From Ctena decussata (Eukaryota; Mollusca; Bivalvia; Lucinida; Lucinidae): a DNA stretch of 64,000 nt. A model generated the notes under the pieces. It saw only the letters and a program-made list of their open reading frames with translations, was not told where the DNA came from and did not search any database. Numbering within the stretch: the stretch's first letter is position 1; each line of letters starts with the position of its first letter. The stretch is from assembly GCA_963989385.1 (NCBI GenBank), contig OZ022500.1:23760460-23824459 (forward strand). The letters are read 5' to 3'. Shown one piece after another: positions 61,301 to 64,000 of the stretch. The translations under genes and the position numbers were made by a program.

Positions 61301-61453
61301 GGTTGATACTAGTTGACGCAATGCCTCTAGTGCTCTGTCCTCCTGGACAGTTTTCACACCTTTCCTGGTATGGAGCCGAGGAGTAGGTTCCCTGCTCACA
61401 GTCAATACAAGCAGTCTCAAGTGCATTTCGACGAGTACCAGCTGGACATGCTC
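28184..61453 (-). CDS. Modular single-pass receptor-like protein: 12 ephrin-receptor-like and 2 EGF modules, transmembrane segment, tail (5' end outside window)
   Basis: Seventeen minus-strand exons join in frame and give 869 residues. Order from the N-terminal side: ten ephrin-receptor-like (GCC2/GCC3-type) modules, EGF, two ephrin-receptor-like, EGF, transmembrane exon, two tail exons. Each extracellular module has six cysteines and is one exon of 111-171 bases with phase-1 introns on both sides. The usual module pattern is C-x-x-G, then CxxCPxGxY, then CxxCPxG...T.TG, then C. Such modules occur in SVEP1, SCUBE and similar secreted or surface proteins, where they are thought to mediate extracellular contacts. 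No named orthologue is recognised. The signal peptide must lie beyond 64000. Coding bases are about 8 percent of the locus; the rest is transposon-filled intron. Additional exons inside the 11.9-kb intron cannot be excluded. Confidence 0.88.
28501..28575. repeat. Short hairpin of the GCAAACAGTG type
   Basis: TTGCAAACAGTGCAGATCCTG pairs imperfectly with CTGGGTCTACACTGTTTGCA around a short ATGCCATGTTCTATGGCAT centre. Related to the MITE-2 core but without its flanks. Confidence 0.75.
28975..29160 (-). mobile_element. SINE-b fragment, related to 38215-38490
   Basis: Shares GCTTTTTCCAGCT, CTGGGTGCAGATT and CAATCACCAACT blocks with the tRNA-headed copy at 38.4 kb. The tRNA-like head is not seen here. 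Confidence 0.5.
29202..29405. mobile_element. MITE-2 copy a, piggyBac-like (TTAA-flanked)
   Basis: CCCTTAAAGCGCCAAAATG at the left and inverse GGTGCATTAAGGG at the right, with TTAA at 29198-29201 and 29406-29409. The core is the hairpin GCAAACAGTGTAGATC...GATCTACACTGTTTGC. TTAA duplications with CCC ends are the piggyBac signature. It starts 17 bases past the donor of the next exon. Confidence 0.85.
29427..29605 (-). CDS. Receptor-like gene, cytoplasmic tail exon
   Basis: Acceptor GATAG, donor GTAAGA. Encodes about 59 residues, beginning RAPTPRSAQYTEFQGD and ending TEIVYDNQAYTGSAVG. Four tyrosines lie in polar contexts; YDNQ fits the Y-x-N pattern that SH2 domains of the Grb2 type bind when phosphorylated. 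No enzymatic domain is present. Confidence 0.85.
29655..29898 (+). mobile_element. MITE-7 copy
   Basis: Left terminus ACACTTTCAGGGGAAGCAAC and right GGGAGATGTACCCAGATACC are clear. Confidence 0.75.
29960..30066. mobile_element. MITE-3 copy
   Basis: ACCCTAATGT at the left and CACATTAGG at the right; centre AATTTTCCATTTGGGACAAA. Confidence 0.83.
30300..30515 (+). mobile_element. MITE-7 copy
   Basis: Strong central hairpin AGAATTTGCTCCTCCAGGAG. Flanked on both sides by GGGGGCATTATTTAGG / AGCAGGGGCATTTATTAGG words, which suggests it sits inside another repeat also seen near 19610-19920. Confidence 0.7.
30704..30868. mobile_element. Foldback element of about 165 bp
   Basis: GGGGATAACTGTATTGAAAA at the left with the inverse TTTTCAATACAATTATCCCC at the right. 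The arms are about 40 bases and include TTTGGGGAGGTAAAT. Centre unpaired. Confidence 0.82.
30930..31085. repeat. Small inverted repeat around CCAATCAGA
   Basis: GCCAATCAGAAGCGACGT and GACGTTATCCAATCAGACGT flank a short palindrome ACAGTATATC/GATATACTGT. Confidence 0.5.
31459..31573 (-). CDS. Receptor-like gene, transmembrane exon
   Basis: Acceptor ATATTACAG, donor GTAAGT. Encodes DAEDLSDKPLDIAIPVS, then a hydrophobic stretch of about 23 residues (VSIAVGAFLLILIIIAVACF to VCW), then a lysine-arginine stop-transfer completed by the next exon. This fixes the topology: modules outside, tail inside. It enters in phase 1 and leaves in phase 2, unlike the module exons. Confidence 0.93.
31613..31985. 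mobile_element. Complex foldback element of about 370 bp
   Basis: The outer arms AGGTTTTAAAACTTTTTTTC and TTTTATAACC pair. Inside are several CTCAGCTGAGCAT-type words and four alternating copies of a TTTTCTCTGCTGATAAATATG block in both orientations, so more than one fold is possible. Confidence 0.75.
32491..32601 (-). CDS. Receptor-like gene, membrane-proximal EGF module
   Basis: Acceptor ATTTACAG, donor GTAAGT, phase 1 to 1. Encodes LCDLGYCKNGGTCNIGPP and ISCDCGEWYRGDTCED, with six cysteines in EGF spacing and the typical CKNGGTC loop. It lacks the D-x-N/D-E start of calcium-binding EGF modules. Confidence 0.93.
33060..33250. mobile_element. MITE-5 copy, near full length
   Basis: GGTTATAAGACAGG at the left and CCTGTCTTATAACC at the right pair exactly; the centre is CTAGATCTGTCTTATAAGAC. 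Confidence 0.85.
33434..33521. mobile_element. MITE-1 copy 5, left third only
   Basis: Breaks off after GTCTGATCAGGG. The following stretch to 33640 belongs to another repeat rich in GCAAAAGGTCC/TTTTTTCAGCAAAA words. Confidence 0.8.
33670..33855. mobile_element. MITE-4 remnant
   Basis: GGGGTCACAATGTGTGTTTTTATGG and partner segments remain, with diverged ends. Confidence 0.5.
33892..34130. mobile_element. MITE-2 copy b with partial internal duplication
   Basis: The right half of the core (CTGCACTGTTTGCTCTCTAG) occurs twice, near 33977 and 34025, about 50 bases apart. Confidence 0.75.
34290..36126. mobile_element. Tandem-core element 1 with terminal hairpin
   Basis: Left end ATGCCCCCGCCATATGCC. 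Core: about six degenerate units of 100-190 bases each containing TGTGACCTTGACCTT (34330-35100), then five cleaner units of 179-182 bases (35141-36045). After GTGACGGACGTACGTACG comes a hairpin, ATGCCCCTCCCCAC/GTGGCGGTGGGGGCAT, whose right arm is the inverse of the left end. No ORF. The plan matches pearl-type elements of bivalves, considered non-autonomous Helitron-like. Confidence 0.78.
35141..36045 (+). repeat. Five tandem units of about 181 bp
   Basis: Units start at TATGGTCAAAATAT at 35141, 35323, 35505, 35684 and 35865. Each has CAAGGGGACATAATTCTGC, GCACATGTTCAATGCATGTC and GTTGCAGAGACAAGAACAGT. Neighbouring units are about 90 percent alike by eye. Confidence 0.93.
36348..36550. mobile_element. 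MITE-2 copy c
   Basis: CCCTTAAAGCGCCAAAA at the left, inverse TTTTTGGCGCATTAAGGG at the right. Flanked by TTAG and TTAA. The core hairpin GGTGGCTCATAATGAGCCACC is perfect. Confidence 0.88.
36814..37745. mobile_element. Tandem-core element 2 with terminal hairpin
   Basis: Left end CAAGGGCTTCGCAAGCGGC then ACATAATACGCCCGTTT. Three to four units of about 150-190 bases carry GAGCAACCATTCTTGTA, ACACATTG and CCAAACGGTTA. GTACGGACGGACGGACAG follows, then ACATAATACGTCCGTTT again and its inverse AAACGGGCGTAT, forming the terminal hairpin. Confidence 0.75.
37753..37967. mobile_element. MITE-2 copy d, diverged
   Basis: Ends ACACTCAAAGCATCAGAAAA and inverse CTGATGCTTTATGTG. Core hairpin GTGGCTCATAATGAGCCAC kept. 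Confidence 0.78.
38215..38490 (-). mobile_element. tRNA-derived SINE (SINE-b)
   Basis: On the minus strand, TGGCCTAGTGGATAGGATTT (A box) and GGTTGGACTCCTGG (B box) near 38472-38412 form a tRNA-like pol III head. A body shared with 28975-29160 follows it to about 38215. Confidence 0.65.
38622..38840 (+). mobile_element. MITE-7 copy
   Basis: Full order of blocks present; the left terminus reads GATATACTTTTAGAGGCAGC. Confidence 0.7.
38955..40530. mobile_element. Tandem-core element 3 with terminal hairpin
   Basis: Left end CAAGAGGCCCACGGGCCAC then AAAGCTCACC. About four units of roughly 300-330 bases begin near TTTCCATGGCAACCAATAAA and contain TCTGCAATGGCT, CCATTATAAGTCTATGGGAA and CAGCCCAAGGATGCTACAGA. 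Near 40438-40480 is a GACGACGAC-type run, then hairpin CTCCCCCGGAGCC with GGCTCTGGTGAGCT, whose GGTGAGCT inverts the left-end AGCTCACC. Confidence 0.8.
40533..40710 (-). mobile_element. MITE-2 copy e, reversed
   Basis: Core GATGAGGTGGATCATTATGA with partner. Starts within a few bases of the end of tandem-core element 3. Confidence 0.75.
40818..41092 (-). mobile_element. MITE-7 copy, reversed
   Basis: Read in reverse: ends with TTCTCCTGAAGGTGTACCCA near 41085. Confidence 0.7.
41391..41499. mobile_element. MITE-3 copy
   Basis: CCCTAATGTGCTTAAGTACT and inverse TTTAAGCACATCAGGG, with TA nearby on both sides. Confidence 0.85.
41700..41930. mobile_element. MITE-6 copy
   Basis: ACAGTCAATTCTTGATATCT at the left, GATATCGAGAGTTGACTGT at the right. 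Confidence 0.85.
42639..42750. repeat. Palindromic MITE with CCCAG ends
   Basis: CAATGTCATGACATTG centre with arms ACATTGAAGCAACATTGATT. Its outer end CCCAGTGGACACA resembles the ends of the element at 49178-49283. Confidence 0.75.
43101..43263 (+). mobile_element. MITE-7 copy, left part, split by an insertion
   Basis: Runs from GTACAATTTTCAGGGGAAGG to AAGTGCTACA. The family sequence resumes at 44205. Confidence 0.75.
43264..44204. mobile_element. Insertion of about 940 bp with GTTATAACGCGG ends (pogo/Tigger-like)
   Basis: The left end reads GCGCCGTTATACCGCGGACC; the right end read inward is GCCGTTATAACGCGGGTG. The ends resemble pogo/Tigger termini. Inside, a block of about 42-46 bases (AACCATTAAAAGTTAATTGG...) occurs twice in tandem (43397-43485). 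The 61-62-codon ORFs near 43.7-43.9 kb have no recognisable transposase motif. The right terminus looks truncated. Confidence 0.7.
44205..44270 (+). mobile_element. MITE-7 copy, right part
   Basis: GCAAACAGACAGTCACCCAA through GTGTACCCATAAACCT completes the copy begun at 43101. Confidence 0.75.
44475..44618 (-). CDS. Receptor-like gene, ephrin-receptor-like module 12
   Basis: Acceptor TTAAAACAG, donor GTAAGT, phase 1 to 1. Reads CVPGTYSSSSTTQCELCPAG, then GQSTCLRC and RTACI. The module is shorter than modules 1-10 and ends with the D-R-T-A-C signature shared only with the next upstream exon, so the two look like a recent tandem duplication. Confidence 0.93.
44619..45187. other. Intron, nothing recognised
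   Basis: AT-rich intronic sequence without a clear repeat boundary. Confidence 0.35.
45188..45354. mobile_element. MITE-3 double copy
   Basis: The left arm (TTTGGGACACCTAAAATAAC) occurs twice in tandem before the single right arm, giving 167 bp rather than 105. Confidence 0.8.
45541..45681 (-). CDS. Receptor-like gene, ephrin-receptor-like module 11
   Basis: Acceptor AATTTTAG, donor GTAAGT. Reads CGAGTYFDKNVCRTCPDGRY, QSSCLLCGVGTEPNADRTAC. Six cysteines. Confidence 0.94.
45818..46043 (+). mobile_element. MITE-7 copy with a small duplication
   Basis: Near the right end, GAGTTGCTTCCCTTGATAG is repeated in tandem. Confidence 0.7.
46072..46312. mobile_element. MITE-1 copy 6
   Basis: Full length, strongly diverged in both arms. 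Confidence 0.85.
46313..46952. other. Intron, nothing recognised
   Basis: A short direct repeat CATAGAGTGAAAAT lies near 46620-46655. No gene. Confidence 0.35.
46953..47094. mobile_element. MITE-8 copy
   Basis: MITE-8 ends are GAGGTTATAAAACTTAAGTA and the inverse. The arms include CTCAAAATAAAGCACATTGA and the centre GAGCACATGCTC. It lies 37 bases past the donor of the EGF exon. Confidence 0.85.
47132..47254 (-). CDS. Receptor-like gene, EGF module between ephrin-receptor-like modules 10 and 11
   Basis: Acceptor GTATTACAG, donor GTAAGT. Reads RCDAGNDCHSNALCISSTTS, YTCQCFTNHRDVNGDGRLCL. Six cysteines in EGF order; the S-Y-T-C-Q-C and G-D-G-R motifs are like those of nidogen/thrombospondin-type EGF modules. 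Confidence 0.93.
47520..47770. mobile_element. MITE-4 remnant
   Basis: ATATGTTGTGACCCTTCATT and AACCGTCTCAGTGAGATGG segments, out of the standard order. Confidence 0.5.
47893..48115. mobile_element. MITE-9 copy
   Basis: MITE-9 outer arms are GGGCCCAGTTGTTTAAAGC and GAACAACCGGTCCC; the inner arms carry TTTTTGCTGAAAAAAAATGA and partner. About 220 bp. Confidence 0.78.
48190..48354 (-). CDS. Receptor-like gene, ephrin-receptor-like module 10
   Basis: Acceptor TATTTTAG, donor GTAAGT. Reads PCLRGQEYDANLDQCVACPV, GTYQDG, CTQCPSEKPYTSSPGSTSF, SCI. Confidence 0.95.
   Translation of the reverse strand, partial: VLALEVKSMMPIWTNVLLAQWGRTKMVTIDLHVHSVHQKSPTHLAQDLQASPVV
48521..48719. mobile_element. MITE-4 copy, full length
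   Basis: GCTCTAGATAAGAGGGAGTA at the left and its inverse at the right; central CATCTCATCGAGCCGGTTCA. Confidence 0.85.
48803..49030. mobile_element. MITE-1 copy 7
   Basis: Both 16-base termini ATGAGCCGCGACACGA exact. Confidence 0.93.
49178..49283. mobile_element. Palindromic MITE with CCCAG ends and TGACGTCA words
   Basis: CCCAGCAGGCACATGATGTT at the left and ATGTGCCCACTGGG at the right; the arms contain GACGTCGATGTGGCC and CACATCGACATCATTTCA. Confidence 0.83.
49312..49500 (+). mobile_element. MITE-7 remnant
   Basis: Right half recognisable (AAGCAAACAGGAAGCCACAA); left end diverged. Confidence 0.55.
49503..49743. mobile_element. MITE-4 copy
   Basis: AGCTCCAGACAAGAGGGGGC at the left and CTTATCTGGAGCACTG at the right, with an extra 35 bases in the right half. 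It ends 32 bases from the donor of the following exon. Confidence 0.75.
49776..49940 (-). CDS. Receptor-like gene, ephrin-receptor-like module 9
   Basis: Acceptor TTCATAG, donor GTAAGT. Reads PCFKGQFYIRTSRQCQPCQR, GTYQDQPGKFQCIDCP, TPTTGADSLTLCN. Confidence 0.95.
50224..50290. repeat. 67-bp perfect palindrome
   Basis: Two 33-base arms, starting TACACACACATGACTTAAGG, are exact inverse copies around a single C at the centre. No such perfection is seen in the other foldbacks here. Confidence 0.95.
50590..50715. mobile_element. MITE-5 copy
   Basis: CCAAAAATCTAGATCCATTT and partner CAGATCTAGTTTTTTGGG. Confidence 0.7.
51110..51245. mobile_element. MITE-5 copy, diverged
   Basis: CCCAAAAATCTGAATCCATC pairs with GATGAATCTAGATTTTTGGG; a further partial arm follows. 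Confidence 0.6.
51293..51503. mobile_element. MITE-6 copy
   Basis: ACAGTCAGCTCTCAACATCT and inverse GATATCGGGAATTGACTGT. Ends about 42 bases from the donor of the next exon. Confidence 0.85.
51545..51706 (-). CDS. Receptor-like gene, ephrin-receptor-like module 8
   Basis: Acceptor ATTTACAG, donor GTAAGT. Reads TCPAGQFVGNNNVCQDCPIG, GENCDPCPDGLLTPERGA, ECSV. Confidence 0.95.
52028..52236. mobile_element. MITE-1 copy 8, right terminus lost
   Basis: Left arm and centre clear; the right arm degenerates after GCTGAACGGATGA. The remnant ends 41 bases from the next exon's donor. Confidence 0.8.
52278..52442 (-). CDS. Receptor-like gene, ephrin-receptor-like module 7
   Basis: Acceptor TTCTATAG, donor GTAAGT. 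Reads NCTVAGEFRNIGTNQCEPCP, RGTYLNQKWQTSCNDCP, GSTSIGDCR. Confidence 0.95.
52443..53154. other. Intron with two GCAAACAGTG-type hairpins and a MITE-3 trace
   Basis: Hairpins at about 52765-52833 (GAGCAAACAGTGCAGACCCA) and 52970-53036 (GGACCCTGATCAAACAGCTC). GTGTCCAAAATTTTAGGGTC near 53121 resembles a MITE-3 end. Confidence 0.6.
53155..53325 (-). CDS. Receptor-like gene, ephrin-receptor-like module 6
   Basis: Acceptor GTATTTCAG, donor GTAAGT. Reads NCTSGYEYNMVNKACDVCPI, GYYRNQFDRLQPYCQLCDVN, ISECNI. Confidence 0.95.
53356..53595. mobile_element. MITE-1 copy 9, 30 bases before an acceptor
   Basis: Full 240 bp with exact termini. In the gene's direction it ends 30 bases upstream of the module 6 acceptor, so it covers the region where a branch point would be expected. 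Confidence 0.93.
53660..53790. mobile_element. MITE-5 remnant
   Basis: AGATTTATCTGATAAGAGGAACC and flanking ATTTAGGGATTGATTTTTGG. Confidence 0.5.
54037..54245 (-). mobile_element. MITE-2 copy f, reversed
   Basis: Perfect core arms: GGGCAAACAGCATAGATCCA to GCAGCTCATAATGAGCTGC and inverse. Confidence 0.83.
54301..54468 (-). CDS. Receptor-like gene, ephrin-receptor-like module 5
   Basis: Acceptor ATTTTCTAG, donor GTGAGT. Reads ACDVGYYLDRSGVVMDCKKC, GYDTFQDEIWMETCKPCPSG, SDCV. The usual CP-x-G-x-Y is changed to C-G-Y-D-T-F. Confidence 0.94.
54605..54896 (+). mobile_element. tRNA-derived SINE with T-rich tail (SINE-c)
   Basis: A box TGGTCAAGTGGTTAGAGCC and B box GGTCACAAGTTCATA (54619-54680) resemble a Leu/Ser-type tRNA. 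The body runs to a T-rich tail near 54885. A third tRNA-derived family, distinct from SINE-a and SINE-b. Confidence 0.72.
54897..55291. other. Intron with MITE traces
   Basis: A GCAAATGGAGAAGACCCC hairpin near 54920-54980 and a MITE-7 trace near 55160-55200. Confidence 0.45.
55437..55580 (+). repeat. Dispersed repeat with GTGA tract, related to 58738-58862
   Basis: Starts with (GTGA)n, then GGGTTTAATGTCCCACCAAC, GGTCATATGGAGACGGGATC and AGTCTCATCCGAAAGACCGG. Its relative has matching blocks in the same order. Possibly a SINE. Confidence 0.65.
55818..56041. mobile_element. MITE-10 copy 1
   Basis: GGGGCCGTATTCATAAAGCA at the left and exact inverse ends at the right. The inner arm GGAGATTCCCTACAACTATG is also inverted. 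Nested inside hAT-2. Confidence 0.9.
56815..57037. mobile_element. MITE-9 copy
   Basis: GGGCCCCGTTGTTCAAAGCA at the left, TCTTGAACAACTGGGG at the right. It abuts the next element. Confidence 0.83.
57037..57257. mobile_element. MITE-10 copy 2
   Basis: Same arms as 55818-56041. It ends 34 bases past the donor of the module 4 exon. Confidence 0.9.
57292..57450 (-). CDS. Receptor-like gene, ephrin-receptor-like module 4
   Basis: Acceptor CAATTTTCAG, donor GTAAGT. Reads ECPPGKQDIGGICQECPRGY, YKTQYLAAACTECPDGFT, ALCSL. Confidence 0.95.
57548..57955. mobile_element. MITE-2 copy g, interrupted
   Basis: The left half runs to 57676 and the right half resumes at 57876 with GCTTGGATGT, as in the uninterrupted copy at 29.3 kb. 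Confidence 0.8.
57677..57875. mobile_element. Nested MITE with GGGTAACTTCGGA arms, TA target site
   Basis: GGGGAGAGTCGGGTAACTTC at the left and, read inward, GGGTAAGGTTGGGTAACTTC at the right, with TA at 57675-57676 and 57876-57877. Removing it and one TA restores the MITE-2 sequence. Confidence 0.9.
57970..58150. mobile_element. MITE-1 copy 10, shortened
   Basis: Right inner arm deleted; both termini kept. Confidence 0.85.
58151..58737. other. Intron; contains an inverted piece of the 17250/24045 repeat
   Basis: CCCTCCTTTGCTTCCCAAAG at about 58279 is the inverse of the start of that repeat. Otherwise nothing. Confidence 0.45.
58738..58862 (+). repeat. Second copy of the 55437-55580 repeat
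   Basis: GGATTTAACGTCCCATCAAC, GTCATATAGAGTTGGAGACT and GGGGTCAATCATGGGACC. Followed directly by a MITE-2 right-end fragment (about 58863-59052). Confidence 0.65.
59080..59238 (-). CDS. Receptor-like gene, ephrin-receptor-like module 3
   Basis: Acceptor CAAAATCAG, donor GTAAGT. Reads NCTEGYKLDANNNCEICPKG, TYQDQWWQTDCIGCGVDKT, DLCI. Confidence 0.95.
59358..59548. mobile_element. MITE-8 copy with an extra partial arm
   Basis: The segment GATTGGCTGCTTCTGAGCA occurs twice on the same strand, giving a longer, asymmetrical foldback. Confidence 0.83.
59680..59925. mobile_element. MITE-11 copy
   Basis: CATGTGACTTCCAACAATGT at the left and its inverse at the right; inner hairpin GGCTCTGATCAGACTGCACT is nearly perfect. 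Confidence 0.85.
59936..60080. mobile_element. MITE-7 remnant
   Basis: CATTTTCACAAAGGGGAATAAT and GAAGGCAAAAATGAAAATGA blocks. Confidence 0.5.
60312..60417. mobile_element. MITE-3 copy
   Basis: CATAATGTGCTCAAGTACTG and inverse; centre TTTTCCATTTGGGACAAATG. Confidence 0.87.
60527..60697 (-). CDS. Receptor-like gene, ephrin-receptor-like module 2
   Basis: Acceptor CTTTTACAG, donor GTAAGT. Reads FCPAGREKNPGTGSCDICPR, GYYKDNAIDVFSYCTLCPL, MAACNI. Confidence 0.95.
60902..61266. mobile_element. MITE-4 copy split by a 140-base insert
   Basis: The copy starts GAGCTCTAGATAAGAGGGAG and ends with the inverse. About 60930-61070 is foreign to the family. The element ends 25 bases past the donor of the module 1 exon. 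Confidence 0.75.
61292..61453 (-). CDS. Receptor-like gene, ephrin-receptor-like module 1 of the window
   Basis: Acceptor TTTCTAG, donor GTAAGT. Reads ACPAGTRRNALETACIDCEQ, GTYSSAPYQERCENCPGG, NQCE. It enters in phase 1, so at least one further exon must lie beyond, to the right. Confidence 0.94.
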
Positions 61454-61549
61454 CTAGAAAGACAGTAAATGATTCAATAAGATAACTGAATTTCTTCAGC
61501 TATAAGACAGAATTTTTCTCTGCCACAACAATCCTAAAAACCTAGGCCC

Positions 61550-61795
61550 AGTTGTTCAAAACTAACGACGTCGTTAGTTAACGAGACGTTAAAATTTCAA
61601 ATGTTGATATCTCAAATATGCCAATATTTTTTGTTGAAAATATGTGAGAAACTTTTGCAGTGCAAAAGCTTCTCACATGTTTTCAACATAAAATATCATT
61701 GTATTTGGTTATAAAGTTGCAAAACACTTAACAAGTTGACCTCTTAACGAGCTCGTTAAGGTAAGGATGCTTTGAACAACAGTTTACTGGGCCCT
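61550..61795. mobile_element. MITE-9 copy nested in a MITE-5 copy
   Basis: MITE-5 arms at about 61500-61548 and 61796-61910 flank it. The MITE-9 centre has AAACTTTTGCAGTGCAAAAG. Confidence 0.7.
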
Positions 61796-61910
61796 GATCT
61801 AGATTTTTTGATTGTCAGGGAAAACTAACACCTATTAAACAGCTAAATTATACAAGACTGATTTACATATCTGAAGTAATTTTGGAAGGATTAAATCCTG
61901 TCTTATAACC

Positions 61911-62407
61911 AAATAAAAAAACATAGCCCAGTCAGCCCACAAGGTTGAACATTAACACTGATGCATCCTACTGGGAGGCTTCATGTGCTTAGGCAGTATA
62001 AATGATTGGCGTCGTCTGAAAAAGTACAGTATGGCTGGTGTAAAATGGCAAATTTCAGACCAGTCTGCACATCCATATGGTCTGACCAGTGTGGTCCCCT
62101 TTGCAAATGCAATCTACGAGCCCTGATTCTAAACTGGAACAGTACTGTAGACTTTGATCAGTTTGTGCAAATGTGCTTAAAGTCTCTTGTTAATTATGTG
62201 AATCAAATGTTGTATGAACACACTTTTGCTCAGCAAGTTTGTAATACGACTAAGGTCTGTTAAAGTTAATCATTGTTGTTCTAATTCTCAAAATGATGTT
62301 CCCCAAGAGGCTCAAAAGAATGAATCCATAACTTGCACCTTCTGGCACCAAGCCTGTCCATGAAGGCACCAAACCTGTCTATGAAGCATAGTCAACAAAA
62401 TCATAAA
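61911..62407. other. Intron, nothing recognised
   Basis: The 85-codon ORF at 62006-62263 has no recognisable domain. No exon with the module pattern was found here. Confidence 0.35.
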
Positions 62408-62645
62408 TAAGCCACGACACGAGAAAACCAACAAAGTGGCTGTGCGCCCAGTGCAGACTCAGATCAGCCTGGAAATCTGCTTAGTCTGATCAGACACTTC
62501 ACTCAGAGCTTAAAGGGTAGCTAAGGGTCTAAGCTACCTCCATGCAACAGCGAAGACACCGATCAGACTGGGTGGATGCCCAGGCTGATCTGAGCCTGCG
62601 CTGGGCGCACAACCACTTTGTTGGTTTTGTCGTGACGCGGCTCAG
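62408..62645. mobile_element. MITE-1 copy 11
   Basis: Full length; left terminus reads AAGCCACGACACGAGAAAAC. Confidence 0.92.
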
Positions 62646-62879
62646 TCATGACTGTCTTAGGTATTTGGGGTTATGTTGGAGAAGGGACTTTAGAATACAA
62701 CATTACTGCCCTTGTTCACAATAGCCTACACATATACACAGTTTCACCAGTGCCTTGAGTAAGATAGTGCCTTGATTAAGGTACTGGTACTTGTAGAATA
62801 ACTAGGTTCATGGAGACAGAATTGTATGATATACAAGGGAAAATCAAGGGAACATGAAATTTAGGTAAAAAAGTCATAC

Positions 62880-64000
62880 ACTTCTTTTGGGGTCAAACCT
62901 TGGACACTAATATGACACAAACACGTTTTCATTATAGCCTATTTACATAGCTTAAGTGCACATTGTGACCTTGATCCTTAAGCTAGTGACATGGTCCTTG
63001 TAGGCAACACATCATCTTGCCAAATAGTTTTGAACTCCAACCATGCAGGACAAAGTTATTGGCCGGATACAAACAGGTTTTCACTGTAGCCTATGCACAA
63101 ACTTTAAGTGCGGACTGCATCCTTGACATCTGAGTACCAAGATGTTTCTTGAATGCAACACATCATCTGTCATGTTAATAATTTATGCCAAATAATTTTG
63201 AACTCCCACCATGCAGGACAAAATTATGGGCCAGACATGTAAACGTTTTCACTCACACCTATATAGGAAGTTTAAGCGCGCAGTGTGACCGCGACCTTCA
63301 AGCTAGCCACATGATTCTTGCACATGACACATTCTGATCATGATGATTATTTACGCCAAATAATTTGGAAATCTCATATGCAGGACAAAGTTTATGGGAC
63401 AGACACAAACAGAGCTCCAGATAAGAGGGGGTATTGAGGATAATTCAAAAATAATTTTTCTTATTTCTCAACGAAAACATATGTTGTGACCCCTCATTAG
63501 AACCGTCTCGACGAGACGGTTCTAATGATGGGTCACAAAATATGTTTTTGTGGAGGAATAATGATAATTATCTCTAAATTATCTCTGTTACCCCTTCTTA
63601 TCTGGAGCACTGACAAACACGTTTCACTGAAGCACACAAAGTTGAAGTGAGAACTGTGACCTGGTTCTCGTGATCTCAGTGCTATTTTGACTTTCAAGTT
63701 AGCTACATGATTTTTGCACAGGACATACCATCTTGTCCTATAATTATTTATCCCAATAATTTTGAAATCCCACCTTAAGGCAAAGGTATAGGCCAGACGC
63801 AAACATGTTTCACTACAGCCTATGCAAAAAAATTTATGTGCCCAGTGTGACCTTGACCTTCAAGCTAGCGACATGTTTCTTGCATGTGACACATTGTCTT
63901 GCCATAATGATCAGTTACCCCAAATGATTTTGAAACCTTTCCATGCATGTCAAAGATATGGGCCGGACATGAAAGTGTTTATGCTATAGCCTATGCACAA
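62880..64000 (+). repeat. Tandem array of about 150-190-bp units running off the right edge
   Basis: About six to seven units, each with TGTGACCTTGACCTTCAAGC, CATGATTCTTGCA, CCAAATAATTTTGAA and TGCAGGACAAAG. TAGCCTATGCACAA-type words recur near 62936, 63088, 63256, 63817 and 63985. The TGTGACCTTGACCTT word is shared with the first core of tandem-core element 1. Confidence 0.85.
63412..63611. mobile_element. MITE-4 copy inside the tandem array
   Basis: AGCTCCAGATAAGAGGGGGT at the left and CTTATCTGGAGCACTG at the right. The central hairpin AGAACCGTCTCGACGAGACG is perfect. It splits one array unit, so it is younger than the array. Confidence 0.9.

Noticed and set aside
62006..62263. Upstream exon of the receptor-like gene
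   Set aside because: It is on the wrong strand and lacks the six-cysteine pattern; no other 61.5-64 kb segment shows a module either.

Overview
The window is animal nuclear DNA, most likely from a bivalve mollusc. The evidence for that is spliced genes with short exons, many small foldback transposons, tandem-core elements of the kind common in bivalves, tRNA-derived SINEs, and a receptor built from many ephrin-receptor-like modules. The species cannot be named from the sequence alone. Most of the 64 kb is mobile DNA.

Layout. At the left edge (1-173, minus) is the N-terminal part of ribosomal protein S9 (uS4), either an exon or a retrocopy. From 0.5 to 13.9 kb lies a transposon-rich stretch with no certain host gene. 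It holds an 800-bp hAT element carrying a single BED zinc-finger ORF (582-1381, with a perfect 8-bp target duplication), a 1-kb terminal-inverted-repeat element (4077-5079), nested inverted-repeat elements, a dead retroelement reverse-transcriptase fragment (7809-8745, minus) and two SINE heads. A 304-bp insert with 9-bp target repeats splits the dead reverse transcriptase and contains what reads as a complete hammerhead ribozyme (8285-8330, plus).

From 13957 to 23646 (plus) is a complete seven-exon NAT9 gene, a GNAT-family N-acetyltransferase of 200 residues. All its splice phases agree. From 61453 down to 28184 (minus) is the 3' part of a second gene. It has 17 exons, 869 residues in the window, and an N-terminus beyond the right edge. 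It encodes a single-pass membrane protein with ten ephrin-receptor-like cysteine modules, one EGF module, two more ephrin-receptor-like modules, a second EGF module, a transmembrane segment and a tyrosine-containing tail. Every extracellular module is one exon with phase-1 introns at both ends, the classic signature of exon shuffling. NAT9 and this receptor-like gene converge tail to tail, with 4.5 kb between their stop codons.

The introns are packed with at least eleven families of foldback elements, numbered MITE-1 to MITE-11 here, plus three elements with tandem-repeat cores and terminal hairpins in one 11.9-kb intron (34.3-40.5 kb). Another tandem array (62.9 kb to the end) runs off the window. 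Several insertions sit within 12-35 bases of splice sites. The best candidates for something undescribed are the hammerhead ribozyme insert, the BED-only hAT element, the trio of tandem-core elements, and the modular receptor-like gene itself.
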